This document shows, piece by piece, positions 7,701-13,249 of a DNA stretch of 13,249 nucleotides. Both the position numbers and the translations under genes were made by a program. Location: the NCBI GenBank assembly GCA_903895475.1, contig CAITUF010000327.1, positions 1 through 13,249 on the forward strand, written 5' to 3'. The DNA comes from an uncultured Opitutia bacterium. Lineage in GTDB: Bacteria > Verrucomicrobiota > Verrucomicrobiia > Opitutales > UBA953. A model generated the notes under the pieces. It was not told the DNA's origin. It was given only the letters and a program-made list of their open reading frames with translations, and did not search any database. Within the stretch, counting starts at the first letter, position 1. Each line of letters begins with the position of its first letter.

Positions 7701-8285
7701 ACGCGTGATGGTCGTCCCGATCTTAAAACCTGGCCACACCACGCCGGCCCGGAGTGCGACGGCACCAGCGGAGTCGATGCCTTCACCTGCGGCGCTAAAG
7801 CGGACCTCTTGTCCGTCCACCAAGGTCACACGTCCGTTCGCGGAGTACGGCCCGACTTTGAAGCCCGGAAGTTTGGGGGTCGTGGTGGTCGCTGGTACTA
7901 GCGGAGTCCCGACGGGTTCGGCGGTAGCGGCGGTGGCGGGCACGCGCGTCGAAAGGTCGAGGTCGAAGCCGCGGATGGTAATTTTTTCGACCGTGTAGGT
8001 CCCGAAGGCGGAAGCCCAGATATCGGCTTTGCCAGTGGCGCTCGCGAGTTTGACTTTAGTCCCGTCGGTGAGGGTTAAGTCGACGCCCAGGACTTCGAAG
8101 GTGCCATCCAGCGCGGCGGAAACTTTTCCGATGCCCCCTTTGATCTTCGCATCGGCCAAGGCGGCGGCGACGCGTTTGCCGAGGGGGTCGGGTTTTAATT
8201 CGGAATCAATCCAGAGGACGGCACCACCCAGAAGCACGACGACGGCGCCGAGGGTCCAGAGACTGATACGAAGGGCACGGGGCAT
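4710..8285 (-). CDS. AsmA-like envelope protein
   Basis: This gene encodes 1191 residues. The N-terminus has one transmembrane anchor, MPRALRISLWTLGAVVVLLG onward (about residues 6-24), and the rest is a very long run of alternating beta-strand patterns, as in AsmA/TamB proteins, which form elongated periplasmic structures linked to lipid transport and outer-membrane homeostasis. The last 300 residues carry the AsmA C-terminal pattern: GGGKLSF, then a strand ladder, YDNAEFLAQRMPDGTIKITKAQVSNPDL and repeated 'L...G' strands. The tail is Asn/Pro-rich (TTPPNNNATPKPRNPFDSLF). I chose ATG 8285 because GGAGG lies 9 nt upstream and the anchor follows at once; the frame is open to 8441, but that extension would run through the terminator at 8327-8361. 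It is first in an operon with the FecCD permease and ATPase. A specific function is not readable. Confidence 0.85.
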   Translation of the reverse strand: MPRALRISLWTLGAVVVLLGGAVLWIDSELKPDPLGKRVAAALADAKIKGGIGKVSAALDGTFEVLGVDLTLTDGTKVKLASATGKADIWASAFGTYTVEKITIRGFDLDLSTRVPATAATAEPVGTPLVPATTTTPKLPGFKVGPYSANGRVTLVDGQEVRFSAAGEGIDSAGAVALRAGVVWPGFKIGTTITRPRAEIIFKGQLQRPLGQAGLDIKNLTDDVKSFELNVIAKDDSPLAAGAMGLELRGQREPQKPLALSGQVLDATRRPALKFTGTADQGTLSLEAILDLDPTRFGILSSSLPDCQVAGLIKAQTAPLAGTWAVQTDVKATWTDLSKFSKTIPRNTTSSWTIKAQARNAAEGLDVEQLDISGNGISLILAKPLHLANGKLPEDAALALTARDANLVSLTPFLAMAELTATAGRWTGEAELALVKGEPTITTIKTHAFAGLTLERAGKVLLKEVDAQLPLRSEGGAIFIAPFSLSSAAGQIASGDAVVRPGKDGAWSVTANAQVGIAELAEQPGWEDLPKDKLAGIRVFAKTALGAEAGKAPALNSLEARITRGGENLLSLKLRQPFPFSGEKPAGVLVEASAVKLPLESLAALVPGLKLSGNLDRADLVVGFKSGGLFIRTEGAPVAFVDTSVSWRNKLWVSRCDLTAGLDLSFGDKASVLAFTQAKLANNGRILATGDLSWGMGEAPTTMRLQGNLGAMAEQPFAETLNVITTGSYAAAATMAPTGEIKATLNLKELAFKDREGKVKAATLSGTYTPNAQGLEVSGRIRIESDGVSEGQILVKQTNHGERSEWKVLAEFPNVAGDDLLAVLTKAEAEPTDKPVKPNTTKDTSPLWHNQFGQAQVRIGKAYAKGIVAQNVSLQVDVVEEQVTLSKVQGKIAEGTLGGGGKLSFQTTTTGGPYALTSKLTLTQFDFGSVAAAFPSLREFVDGKADAWATAEGVSGNLDALVAKMNMYAGLTSKGGRIQAFGGKDSAMSLTAEKAGDAAEVVGGLAILAGVLTKNQQQGEKVAKIGAAISAMGKLQKSLANFQYDNAEFLAQRMPDGTIKITKAQVSNPDLMLSALGEIGARSQLTFSDWPLSLQADIRGKGDYAQYFALLGFADGIPVPDGSTKGPGVKFSGSLNNLQNDLVERLQTAVNNIRSGASYQDQNTVQPDRTTPPNNNATPKPRNPFDSLFGK

Positions 8286-8326
8286 GGGACGATGCCTCCA
8301 GATTGGGCGGCTTCTGCTATCGGGCA

Positions 8327-8361
8327 ACAAAAAGCCCGGTGGAATTACTCCCACCGGGCTT
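8327..8361 (-). terminator. Intrinsic terminator of the VWA gene
   Basis: A perfect 11-bp stem, AAGCCCGGTGG (8332-8342) with CCACCGGGCTT (8351-8361), around an 8-nt loop. On the minus strand it is followed by TTTTTGT. It lies 24 bp beyond the VWA stop and 41 bp before the AsmA ATG, so it separates the two transcription units and implies that the AsmA operon has its own promoter in or just after this short spacer; none is obvious by eye. Confidence 0.9.
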
Positions 8362-8385
8362 GGCGACTGAGTCTTGGCGGGCGGT

Positions 8386-9771
8386 TTAGGCCTGCGGAGG
8401 CTGCTGGGGTGGCTTAGGGGCCGAACTGCGGCCAGCCGCACGCTTCTTGCGGAGGAAGATAGCCTTCGCCCCCTCTAAGTCCTCACTAAAAGACTCGGAG
8501 TTTTCGGCGACGTTGCTGCCCTTAATGCTGCGGGTGAAGTTGCGACTGGCGTAGCGTAGCTCCTTCATCGCCATAATCTGGTCATCTTCTACGAGTCGCG
8601 TCAGGTAAATGACCTTCTCGCGCGCCCACTCGGAGAGGTCGGCCTGCTGGCTGAGCTCGGCCAACTTCTGTTTGGCTTCGGCCACTTGGCCACCGCGCAC
8701 GAGGGCTTGGATTACATCGAGCTTTTCTCCCGTGACGGCTTCGCCCACCGCGGCGGCCACATTCACGTCGGTCTGCAGGGTGCTGAACGTCGCGAGGTCG
8801 ACTTCCGGGAGGATGAGGATCTGCGGGCCAAAGGCGACTGGGGTGCCGTCCTTGGTGATGGCTGCGAAGTTGACCGCGAGTAACGAATCGGCCTTGGCGT
8901 TGGCGCCGATCTTGAGTTCGACCACCGCCGTCAGCGCGGAATTCCAAGGTAACGTGCCGAGCTTACGGGTCCGCGTCACGCCGTCTTCGAGTAATTCACC
9001 CAGCAGGCGGGCCTGGACATCGCTCCCGCCCTGGACGGTGATTTTCACCTGGCGGAGGAAGCTATTGGACAGGATGGCAAACTGCTCTTCGAAGGCTTCG
9101 CTCAGGTCATCGGCCGTCTGACCGAAGTTGGCGGCGCCTTCGCCGGCTTTAGCCATGCCCGTGAGGAGTGTTTCATTGAAGCCGTGGCCGAGACCGACTG
9201 TGGAAGTCGTGATGCCAGCGCCAGCGGCCTTGGCGACGTGTTCGAAGATCTTGGCTTCATCGACGAGACCGTGGTTGGCCTGGCCGTCAGTCAAAAGGAT
9301 GACCCGGGCGATGCGCTCCTTCTTCACGAACGGCGCGAGCTGCTTAACGCCTTCCTGCCAGCCGTCGAAGAGGGCAGTGGAGCCGCCTGACTCGATTAGG
9401 CGGACGCGGTTGACCAAGTCATGGGCGTCCCCCACGGCGACCAAGGGTTGGACGACTTGGACGTGATCATCGAAGGCGACCACGGCGATGCGGTCATCCG
9501 AGCGAAGGCCCTGGATGATGCGGACCGAGCTTTCGAGGGCGGCCTTGAGGGGGTCGCCGCTCATGGAGCCGGAACGGTCGATGACCAAGGCGAGGTCAAG
9601 CGGAGCGCGCTGGGCGGACTCGGAGTTTTCGGTGACGGGCTGGGCCGGAGCGACGAGGCGGACGAGGACGTGCGTCGCAACGGCGGCGGCACGGAGGAAG
9701 CCCTTTTTCAGGGGCAGGATTTCGATGGTGGGTGAGTGCATAGGAGCGATCATGGAAAGACCACTATGCAT
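8386..9771 (-). CDS. VWA (von Willebrand factor A) domain protein
   Basis: Up to 461 residues. The VWA domain runs from about residue 56 to 240 and keeps the full MIDAS metal site: DRSGS (Asp65, Ser67, Ser69), Thr132 in GGSTALFDGW and Asp162 in LLTDGQAN, so divalent-cation-dependent ligand binding is expected. After it come a beta-rich part (240-340), a helical region (about 340-430) and a basic Pro/Ala tail. No signal peptide or membrane segment is seen, so it is probably cytoplasmic. Start choice is uncertain: ATGs at 9771, 9753 and 9741 are in frame. The strand IEILPLKKGFLRA after the third is where similar proteins begin, and a promoter-like sequence overlaps the first, so 9753 or 9741 is quite possible. 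It follows a MerR-like regulator gene by 77 bp. Its ligand and process are unknown. Confidence 0.88.
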   Translation of the reverse strand: MHSGLSMIAPMHSPTIEILPLKKGFLRAAAVATHVLVRLVAPAQPVTENSESAQRAPLDLALVIDRSGSMSGDPLKAALESSVRIIQGLRSDDRIAVVAFDDHVQVVQPLVAVGDAHDLVNRVRLIESGGSTALFDGWQEGVKQLAPFVKKERIARVILLTDGQANHGLVDEAKIFEHVAKAAGAGITTSTVGLGHGFNETLLTGMAKAGEGAANFGQTADDLSEAFEEQFAILSNSFLRQVKITVQGGSDVQARLLGELLEDGVTRTRKLGTLPWNSALTAVVELKIGANAKADSLLAVNFAAITKDGTPVAFGPQILILPEVDLATFSTLQTDVNVAAAVGEAVTGEKLDVIQALVRGGQVAEAKQKLAELSQQADLSEWAREKVIYLTRLVEDDQIMAMKELRYASRNFTRSIKGSNVAENSESFSEDLEGAKAIFLRKKRAAGRSSAPKPPQQPPQA

Positions 9772-9790
9772 ACCACCCGTAAACTGTCAA
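9763..9790 (-). promoter_or_regulatory. Candidate promoter of the VWA gene
   Basis: Reading the minus strand, a perfect TTGACA (9790-9785) is followed after 16 bp by CATAGT (9768-9763, 4 of 6 matches to TATAAT). The predicted start near 9756 would put the ATG at 9771 outside the transcript and favour 9753 or 9741. The -35 lies inside one of the GGTGTTRAYA motifs, which would suit repression or activation at that site. Confidence 0.4.
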
Positions 9791-9823
9791 CACCACCAGA
9801 GCATCTTTTTTGTTATTAACACC
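9785..9823 (-). promoter_or_regulatory. Two copies of a GGTGTTRAYA motif upstream of the VWA gene
   Basis: On the minus strand GGTGTTGACA occupies 9794-9785 and GGTGTTAATA occupies 9823-9814; their starts are 29 bp apart, close to three helical turns. The same motif occurs upstream of the neighbouring MerR-like gene (10752-10743). Repetition in two short AT-rich spacers suggests a protein-binding site; the binding protein, perhaps the MerR-like regulator, is inference. Confidence 0.4.
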
Positions 9824-9848
9824 GAAAAGATACTGTCATAAATATGGA

Positions 9849-10679
9849 TTAAACTCTTAAATAACTGTCTTTTAACGCTTTGCGGAATTTGTTCACGATT
9901 TCATCTAGGTCTTCTTCGCTGGGCCGACCGCGGTTATCAATATGGAAGGAGGCTTCGCACCAGTGGGAGAGCCGTAAACGCGTCCACCTTTCGCGCTTGG
10001 GTTCTTCCCCGCGGGAGGTCGGATGGAAGGCCAATAATTGCTGATAAAGTTCGCGGACTTCCGGCTCTAGATCGGGGCGCATGGACTCCTTGACGACCAG
10101 CTTGCGGAACAGCAGGGCCGGCATCGGGGATTCCGAGAGGTCGCGCAGCTGTTGGAAGGTCTCATGGGCGAACCGGCTTTTGCGCGGCGGGGGGGCTCCA
10201 GCGTCGGGCTCATTAAGCGAATCAGCGTCAAAAGAGGCAACGCTGTAGAGCCGGTTAGGCCGCATGGAGGCGGGGCGGACATGCCCTTCGGGGTCTTGAT
10301 GCGAGGCCGTCCGGAAGAAGAGGCGTTCGGCCTCGTTGGGCTGGGCTAATTCATCAATCAACTTGTTCAGTTTATCGACCTGGGCGTTGTCCTTGAGCAG
10401 ATTGCGGATGCGGTCGAGCTCCCAGCCGCGTTCGGCTAAGAGCCTAGCCAATAGCAATTGGCGCACCTGGAGGCTGCCGTAGTTGGCTTTACGCCGGTCA
10501 TCATTGGCCCGCTCGGGCTTAGAGATGAGGTTTTCATAGGTGTAGAAGCGCACAAGACGCTCGGTGGCGTGGTGCCGATCGCCAAAGCCTAGTTCTTCGA
10601 GCTTTTTTGAGACGTGGTGGGCCAGCTCCTCGGCGGTGCCGAGGAAGTCGTCTCCTATTTGGGCTGAGATTTTTAACAT
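9849..10679 (-). CDS. MerR-like winged-helix transcriptional regulator
   Basis: A protein of 276 residues. Residues about 37-105 match the MerR DNA-binding fold: ATERLVRFYTYENLISKPER (38-57) corresponds to the helix-turn-helix and first wing ('RyYe..gLi..p.R'), and YGSLQVRQLLLARLLAERGWELDRIRNLL (67-95) to the second helix pair and the 'lG.sL.eIr.ll' pattern. A helical stretch, KLNKLIDELAQ (103-113), could form the dimerisation helix. The remaining 150 residues are polar and do not resemble a known effector domain; I see no conserved cysteine pair as in metal-sensing MerR proteins. No Shine-Dalgarno is evident before the ATG. The VWA gene follows 77 bp downstream without a terminator between, so the two may be co-transcribed or co-regulated. 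Confidence 0.8.
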   Translation of the reverse strand: MLKISAQIGDDFLGTAEELAHHVSKKLEELGFGDRHHATERLVRFYTYENLISKPERANDDRRKANYGSLQVRQLLLARLLAERGWELDRIRNLLKDNAQVDKLNKLIDELAQPNEAERLFFRTASHQDPEGHVRPASMRPNRLYSVASFDADSLNEPDAGAPPPRKSRFAHETFQQLRDLSESPMPALLFRKLVVKESMRPDLEPEVRELYQQLLAFHPTSRGEEPKRERWTRLRLSHWCEASFHIDNRGRPSEEDLDEIVNKFRKALKDSYLRV

Positions 10680-10742
10680 AGAGTTCTTTTATAGACAGCA
10701 AGGTGTCAGCATCGTTCCAGCTAGCAATCCTTTATCGTGGTT

Positions 10743-10752
10743 TGTTAACACC
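10743..10752 (-). promoter_or_regulatory. GGTGTTRAYA motif upstream of the MerR-like gene
   Basis: GGTGTTAACA lies 64-73 bp upstream of the regulator ATG, in the same orientation as the two copies before the VWA gene. It contains the palindrome GTTAAC. If it is an operator, the regulator would be autoregulated. No convincing -35/-10 pair accompanies it; TATAAA at about 10690 has no good -35. Confidence 0.35.
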
Positions 10753-10779
10753 CAGCGGGGGTAATTGTTCCACTGGACC

Positions 10780-10811
10780 AAAAAACAGGCCGCCCGTTGC
10801 TGGGCGGCCTG
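10780..10811 (-). terminator. Intrinsic terminator of the ammonium transporter gene
   Basis: A perfect 10-bp GC-rich stem, CAGGCCGCCC (10786-10795) with GGGCGGCCTG (10802-10811), a 6-nt loop and, on the minus strand, a following TTTTTT (10785-10780). It lies 24 bp after the amt stop and insulates the MerR/VWA unit from amt transcription. Confidence 0.93.
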
Positions 10812-10835
10812 GAGGCCTGACTCCCTGGTGAGGGG

Positions 10836-12368
10836 TTAGGAGTTGTGGTTGTAGCCTTCTTCGCCGTGGTCCGAAATGTCCAAGCCGCGGGACTCGTCTT
10901 CTTCGGTGGGGCGGAGGCCGATTGTTGCCTTGAGCGCGTAGGCGATGACAGCCGTGGCGACGAGGGATATTACCAAGGTGACGCCGATCGCCTTGAACTG
11001 CTCGGTGAGGAGCGTCTGGCCGACGATGTCCTTGAGGTTGGTGGCCAAGTTAGCGTTGGCGTCGACCGTGGCGAGGATACCGGTCATGACGGCGCCCAAG
11101 GTGCCACCGACGGCGTGCACGCCGAAGGTGTCGAGCGCGTCGTCGTAACCGAGCTTAGACTTCAGGTAGACCACGGCGAGGAAGGGGATCACACCCGCGA
11201 GGACGCCAATGATGACCGCCCCCGTGGTCGTGACAAACCCAGCAGCGGGGGTGATGACGACGAGACCAGCGACGGCGCCGGAGCAGAGGCCTAAGATGCT
11301 GGCGTGCTTGCGGAGGATCCACTCGAGGGCACCCCAAGTGAAGGCAGCCACGGCCGCGGCGAGGGTCGTGGTGGTGAAGGCCTGGGCGGCAACACCGTCC
11401 GCGGCGAGGGCCGAGCCGGCGTTGAAGCCATACCAACCGACCCAGAGCATGCCGGTACCGACCGCGCAGAGGACCATGCTATGCGGGGTCATCGACTTCT
11501 TACCGAACCCGATGCGCGGTCCGAGGATAATGCAGAGGAGGAGTGCGGACCAACCAGAGGTCATGTGGACGACCGTACCGCCCGCGAAGTCGATAGCCTT
11601 GATCGTGGCCTTAGCATTCCAGACGCCATTCATGTCGCCGGTGATACCCCAGATGGCGTGGGCCATGGGGAAGTAGACGAGGAACATCCAAGCCGTCATG
11701 AAGGCCATCAGGGCCGAGAACTTCATGCGTTCGGCAACGGCACCCACGATGAGGGCTGGGGTGATGATCGCAAACATGAGCTGGAACATCGCGAAGACGT
11801 TCTGGGAAATCCAGTAAGCGTAGTCGGTGTTCGGTGCCGAGGTGACCCCGTTCAAGAAGAAGAACTCACTGCCGCCGAAGATATGGCCAAGCAGCGTGCC
11901 GTCGAAGCTCTTACCGAAGACGAGCGAGTAGCCGACGGCCCACCAGAGGATGGTGACCAATCCCGCGAGGCCGAAGCACTGGGCGGCGACGGAGAGGATA
12001 TTCTTCGTGCGGACCAAGCCGCCGTAGAAGAGGAAGAGGCCGGGGAGCGTCATGAAGAGCACCAAGGCGGCGCAGATCATTATGAAACCATTGTGGCCCG
12101 GGCCCGTGGCGCTAGCGGCCGGAGTTGTCAGGCCAGCGGGGATAGTGCCCTTGGCATCTTTCAGGACCGCCGAGGGGTCGCCGTTGCCGAGGTAGGCCTC
12201 AATGCCAGCTAAGCGCTGTTCAAGGGTGGGGGCTGGCGGTGCTGGCGGGGTCTTAGCCGCTTCAGCCGCAGGAGCGGCTGCCGTGGCGGGAGCGCTGTCC
12301 GCCGCCGTCGCCCAGAAGGGCGCCGCCGCGAGAGCGAGGATGGTGAGTGTGCGAAGCAGGGAGTTCAT
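10836..12368 (-). CDS. amt: Ammonium transporter (Amt/MEP/Rh family)
   Basis: A 510-residue inner-membrane channel for ammonium. Residues 1-23 form a signal peptide, 24-48 an Ala/Pro-rich linker and about 49-90 a short extra domain; the Amt core begins near 92. By comparison with E. coli AmtB, the key positions are present: Phe199 and Phe315 (gate), Trp240 and Ser319 (ammonium recruitment), Asp260 in the DFAGGTVVH motif, and the paired pore histidines His268 and His418. The C-terminal tail GLRPTEEDESRGLDISDHGE matches the cytoplasmic tail that binds GlnK, so PII control is expected, although no glnK is next to it here. The start is supported by the signal peptide and AGGGGG 6 nt upstream. A sigma-54 promoter directly precedes it. 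A related amt gene lies 151 bp upstream on the same strand. Confidence 0.97.
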   Translation of the reverse strand: MNSLLRTLTILALAAAPFWATAADSAPATAAAPAAEAAKTPPAPPAPTLEQRLAGIEAYLGNGDPSAVLKDAKGTIPAGLTTPAASATGPGHNGFIMICAALVLFMTLPGLFLFYGGLVRTKNILSVAAQCFGLAGLVTILWWAVGYSLVFGKSFDGTLLGHIFGGSEFFFLNGVTSAPNTDYAYWISQNVFAMFQLMFAIITPALIVGAVAERMKFSALMAFMTAWMFLVYFPMAHAIWGITGDMNGVWNAKATIKAIDFAGGTVVHMTSGWSALLLCIILGPRIGFGKKSMTPHSMVLCAVGTGMLWVGWYGFNAGSALAADGVAAQAFTTTTLAAAVAAFTWGALEWILRKHASILGLCSGAVAGLVVITPAAGFVTTTGAVIIGVLAGVIPFLAVVYLKSKLGYDDALDTFGVHAVGGTLGAVMTGILATVDANANLATNLKDIVGQTLLTEQFKAIGVTLVISLVATAVIAYALKATIGLRPTEEDESRGLDISDHGEEGYNHNS

Positions 12369-12383
12369 GGCATTCCCCCTATC

Positions 12384-12399
12384 GCAACGGTCGTGCCAA
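12384..12399 (-). promoter_or_regulatory. Sigma-54 (RpoN) promoter of amt
   Basis: On the minus strand the sequence reads TTGGCACG-ACCG-TTGC. It matches the -24/-12 consensus YTGGCACG-N4-TTGC at every fixed base, with the exact 10-nt gap between GG and GC; only the following W is G. Sigma-54 control by an NtrC-type activator is classic for ammonium uptake genes. An A-tract with AATCAA (12434-12421 on the minus strand) lies just upstream and might help bending. No clear NtrC site is visible. The predicted start falls near 12372, only about 4 nt before the ATG. Confidence 0.82.
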
Positions 12400-12486
12400 C
12401 CGTGCAGGGAAACGCCCCCTCTGCTTTTTTGATTAAAATCCGACTAACCAGCCGCCTGGCCTTGCCTCTTTTCGAGCAATCAGGGG

Positions 12487-12506
12487 GCGGTTAAGCGTTC
12501 AACCGC
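12487..12506. repeat. Short inverted repeat in the spacer between the two amt genes
   Basis: GCGGTT (12487-12492) and AACCGC (12501-12506) form a 6-bp stem with an 8-nt loop, 13 bp beyond the stop of the upstream amt gene. Neither strand has a T-run after it, so termination is not supported; it may be a weak or factor-dependent stop or an RNA-stabilising hairpin. Confidence 0.3.
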
Positions 12507-12519
12507 TACGGCGCGGCCC

Positions 12520-13249
12520 TTAATTATGCTGATAGCCTTCTTCGCCGTGGTCGGCGATGTCCAAGCCTTGGGCTTCTTCTTCCTCGGTGGGACGCAGGCC
12601 GATGGTCTTCGCGACGAATAGCGCAATCAGCCACGTCGCTCCCAAGGAAACAAGAATACACAAGAGCATCGCTAAGAGTTGGCCTTGGAGCAGGCCCTGG
12701 GGCATGAGCGCCCCGCCGGCCGCATGCGTGGCGGTGCTCATCAAGAGGGCGGTGGCGAGCGCCCCCAAGGTGCCACCAATGCCGTGGACACCAAAGGTAT
12801 CAAGGGCGTCATCATAGCCGAGCTTACCTTTCAAGACGGAGCAGGCCCAATAAGAAAGGCCGCCTGCCAGCGCGCCAATCAGAACTGCGGAACTGCCTGA
12901 AACGAAGCCGGCCGCATTCGTGATCGTGGCGAGGCCGGCGATGGAGCCGGAGCAAAGCCCGAGCACCGAAGGCTTTCCACGGTGAAGTTTTTCAACGATA
13001 GCCCAGACGAGGGTCGCCGCAGCGGCGCCGAGCGTGGTGGTTAGGAAAGCCTGCACCGCGACGCCGTCGGCGGCGAGGGCGGAGCCGGCGTTGAAACCAT
13101 ACCAGCCAGCCCATAGTAAGCCGGTACCGAGCACGCAAAGCACCATGCTGTGGGGGGTCATGGCGCGCTTACCGAAGCCCGCCCGAGGGCCGACCATGAT
13201 GCAAAGGAGGAGGGCCGACCAACCAGAGGTCATATGCACGACGATGCCG
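12520..13249 (-). CDS. Second ammonium transporter, C-terminal part (5' end beyond window)
   Basis: The frame is open to the right edge, so only the last 242 or so residues are visible, beginning GIVVHMTSGW, which corresponds to the DFAGGTVVH segment of the first transporter. It keeps the first pore histidine (VVH), WYGFNAGSA with the gate Phe and recruitment Ser, the second pore histidine in DTFGVHGIGG, and the GlnK-binding tail GLRPTEEEEAQGLDIADHGE. It is clearly a paralogue of the neighbouring gene and nearly identical in several blocks (CSGS/AIAGL, KLGYDDALDTFGVH, GWYGFNAGSALAADGVA), diverging most in the loop after the second histidine (STATHAAGGALMPQG). Tandem amt genes may differ in affinity or regulation. 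Whether it has the same N-terminal extension cannot be seen. Confidence 0.95.
   Translation of the reverse strand, partial: GIVVHMTSGWSALLLCIMVGPRAGFGKRAMTPHSMVLCVLGTGLLWAGWYGFNAGSALAADGVAVQAFLTTTLGAAAATLVWAIVEKLHRGKPSVLGLCSGSIAGLATITNAAGFVSGSSAVLIGALAGGLSYWACSVLKGKLGYDDALDTFGVHGIGGTLGALATALLMSTATHAAGGALMPQGLLQGQLLAMLLCILVSLGATWLIALFVAKTIGLRPTEEEEAQGLDIADHGEEGYQHN

Noticed and set aside
8286..8441. Extension of the AsmA-like frame by 52 residues
   Set aside because: It runs through the intrinsic terminator at 8327-8361 and into the end of the VWA gene; the ATG at 8285 has a good Shine-Dalgarno and precedes the membrane anchor directly.
11304..12212. 302-residue open frame antisense to amt
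   Set aside because: Highly charged, low-complexity Glu/Asp/Gly/His/Arg composition typical of the antisense frame of a GC-rich membrane protein gene; no motif or start signal.

Overview
The window looks like a chromosomal segment of a GC-rich member of the PVC superphylum, most likely a verrucomicrobium of the Opitutae type. The main pointers are a very small, highly basic gene matching the PVC 'signature protein' as I remember it, an OGG1-type 8-oxoguanine glycosylase, and verrucomicrobial-looking AsmA and Amt proteins. No database search was possible, so the taxonomy is inference. I see no mobile element, CRISPR array or phage gene.

Layout. Positions 1-1242 (minus strand) hold two neighbouring Kelch-type, cyclically permuted mutarotase (NanM-like) genes; the downstream one is cut by the window edge and has a signal peptide. 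Positions 1243-1364 form a divergent spacer. A tRNA-Asn(GTT) with encoded CCA lies at 1365-1439 on the plus strand. It is followed on the same strand by a hairpin and a tight cluster of three genes: the 39-residue basic protein (1539-1658), a small lipoprotein (1655-2170) and an 8-oxoguanine DNA glycosylase (2174-3115).

Everything from 3075 to the right edge is on the minus strand. Reading leftwards from 8285 there is a three-gene, overlapping operon: a 1191-residue AsmA-like protein, a FecCD-type permease and a FecE/BtuD-type ATPase. The ATPase gene converges on and overlaps the glycosylase gene by 41 bp. To the right, an intrinsic terminator (8327-8361) ends a von Willebrand factor A gene (8386-9771), which is preceded by a MerR-like regulator gene (9849-10679). 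A GGTGTTRAYA motif occurs twice upstream of the VWA gene and once upstream of the regulator gene, a candidate shared operator. A strong terminator (10780-10811) ends an ammonium transporter gene (10836-12368), whose start is preceded by an excellent sigma-54 promoter match. A second, closely related amt gene enters from the right edge.

How the parts work together. The amt pair with a sigma-54 promoter is a nitrogen-uptake locus probably induced on ammonium limitation. The AsmA/FecCD/ATPase group combines an envelope protein with the inner-membrane half of a metal-chelate or cobalamin importer, without a visible binding protein. The MerR/VWA pair is a plausible regulator-target unit of unknown purpose. 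The mutarotase genes point to sugar (possibly sialic acid) use.
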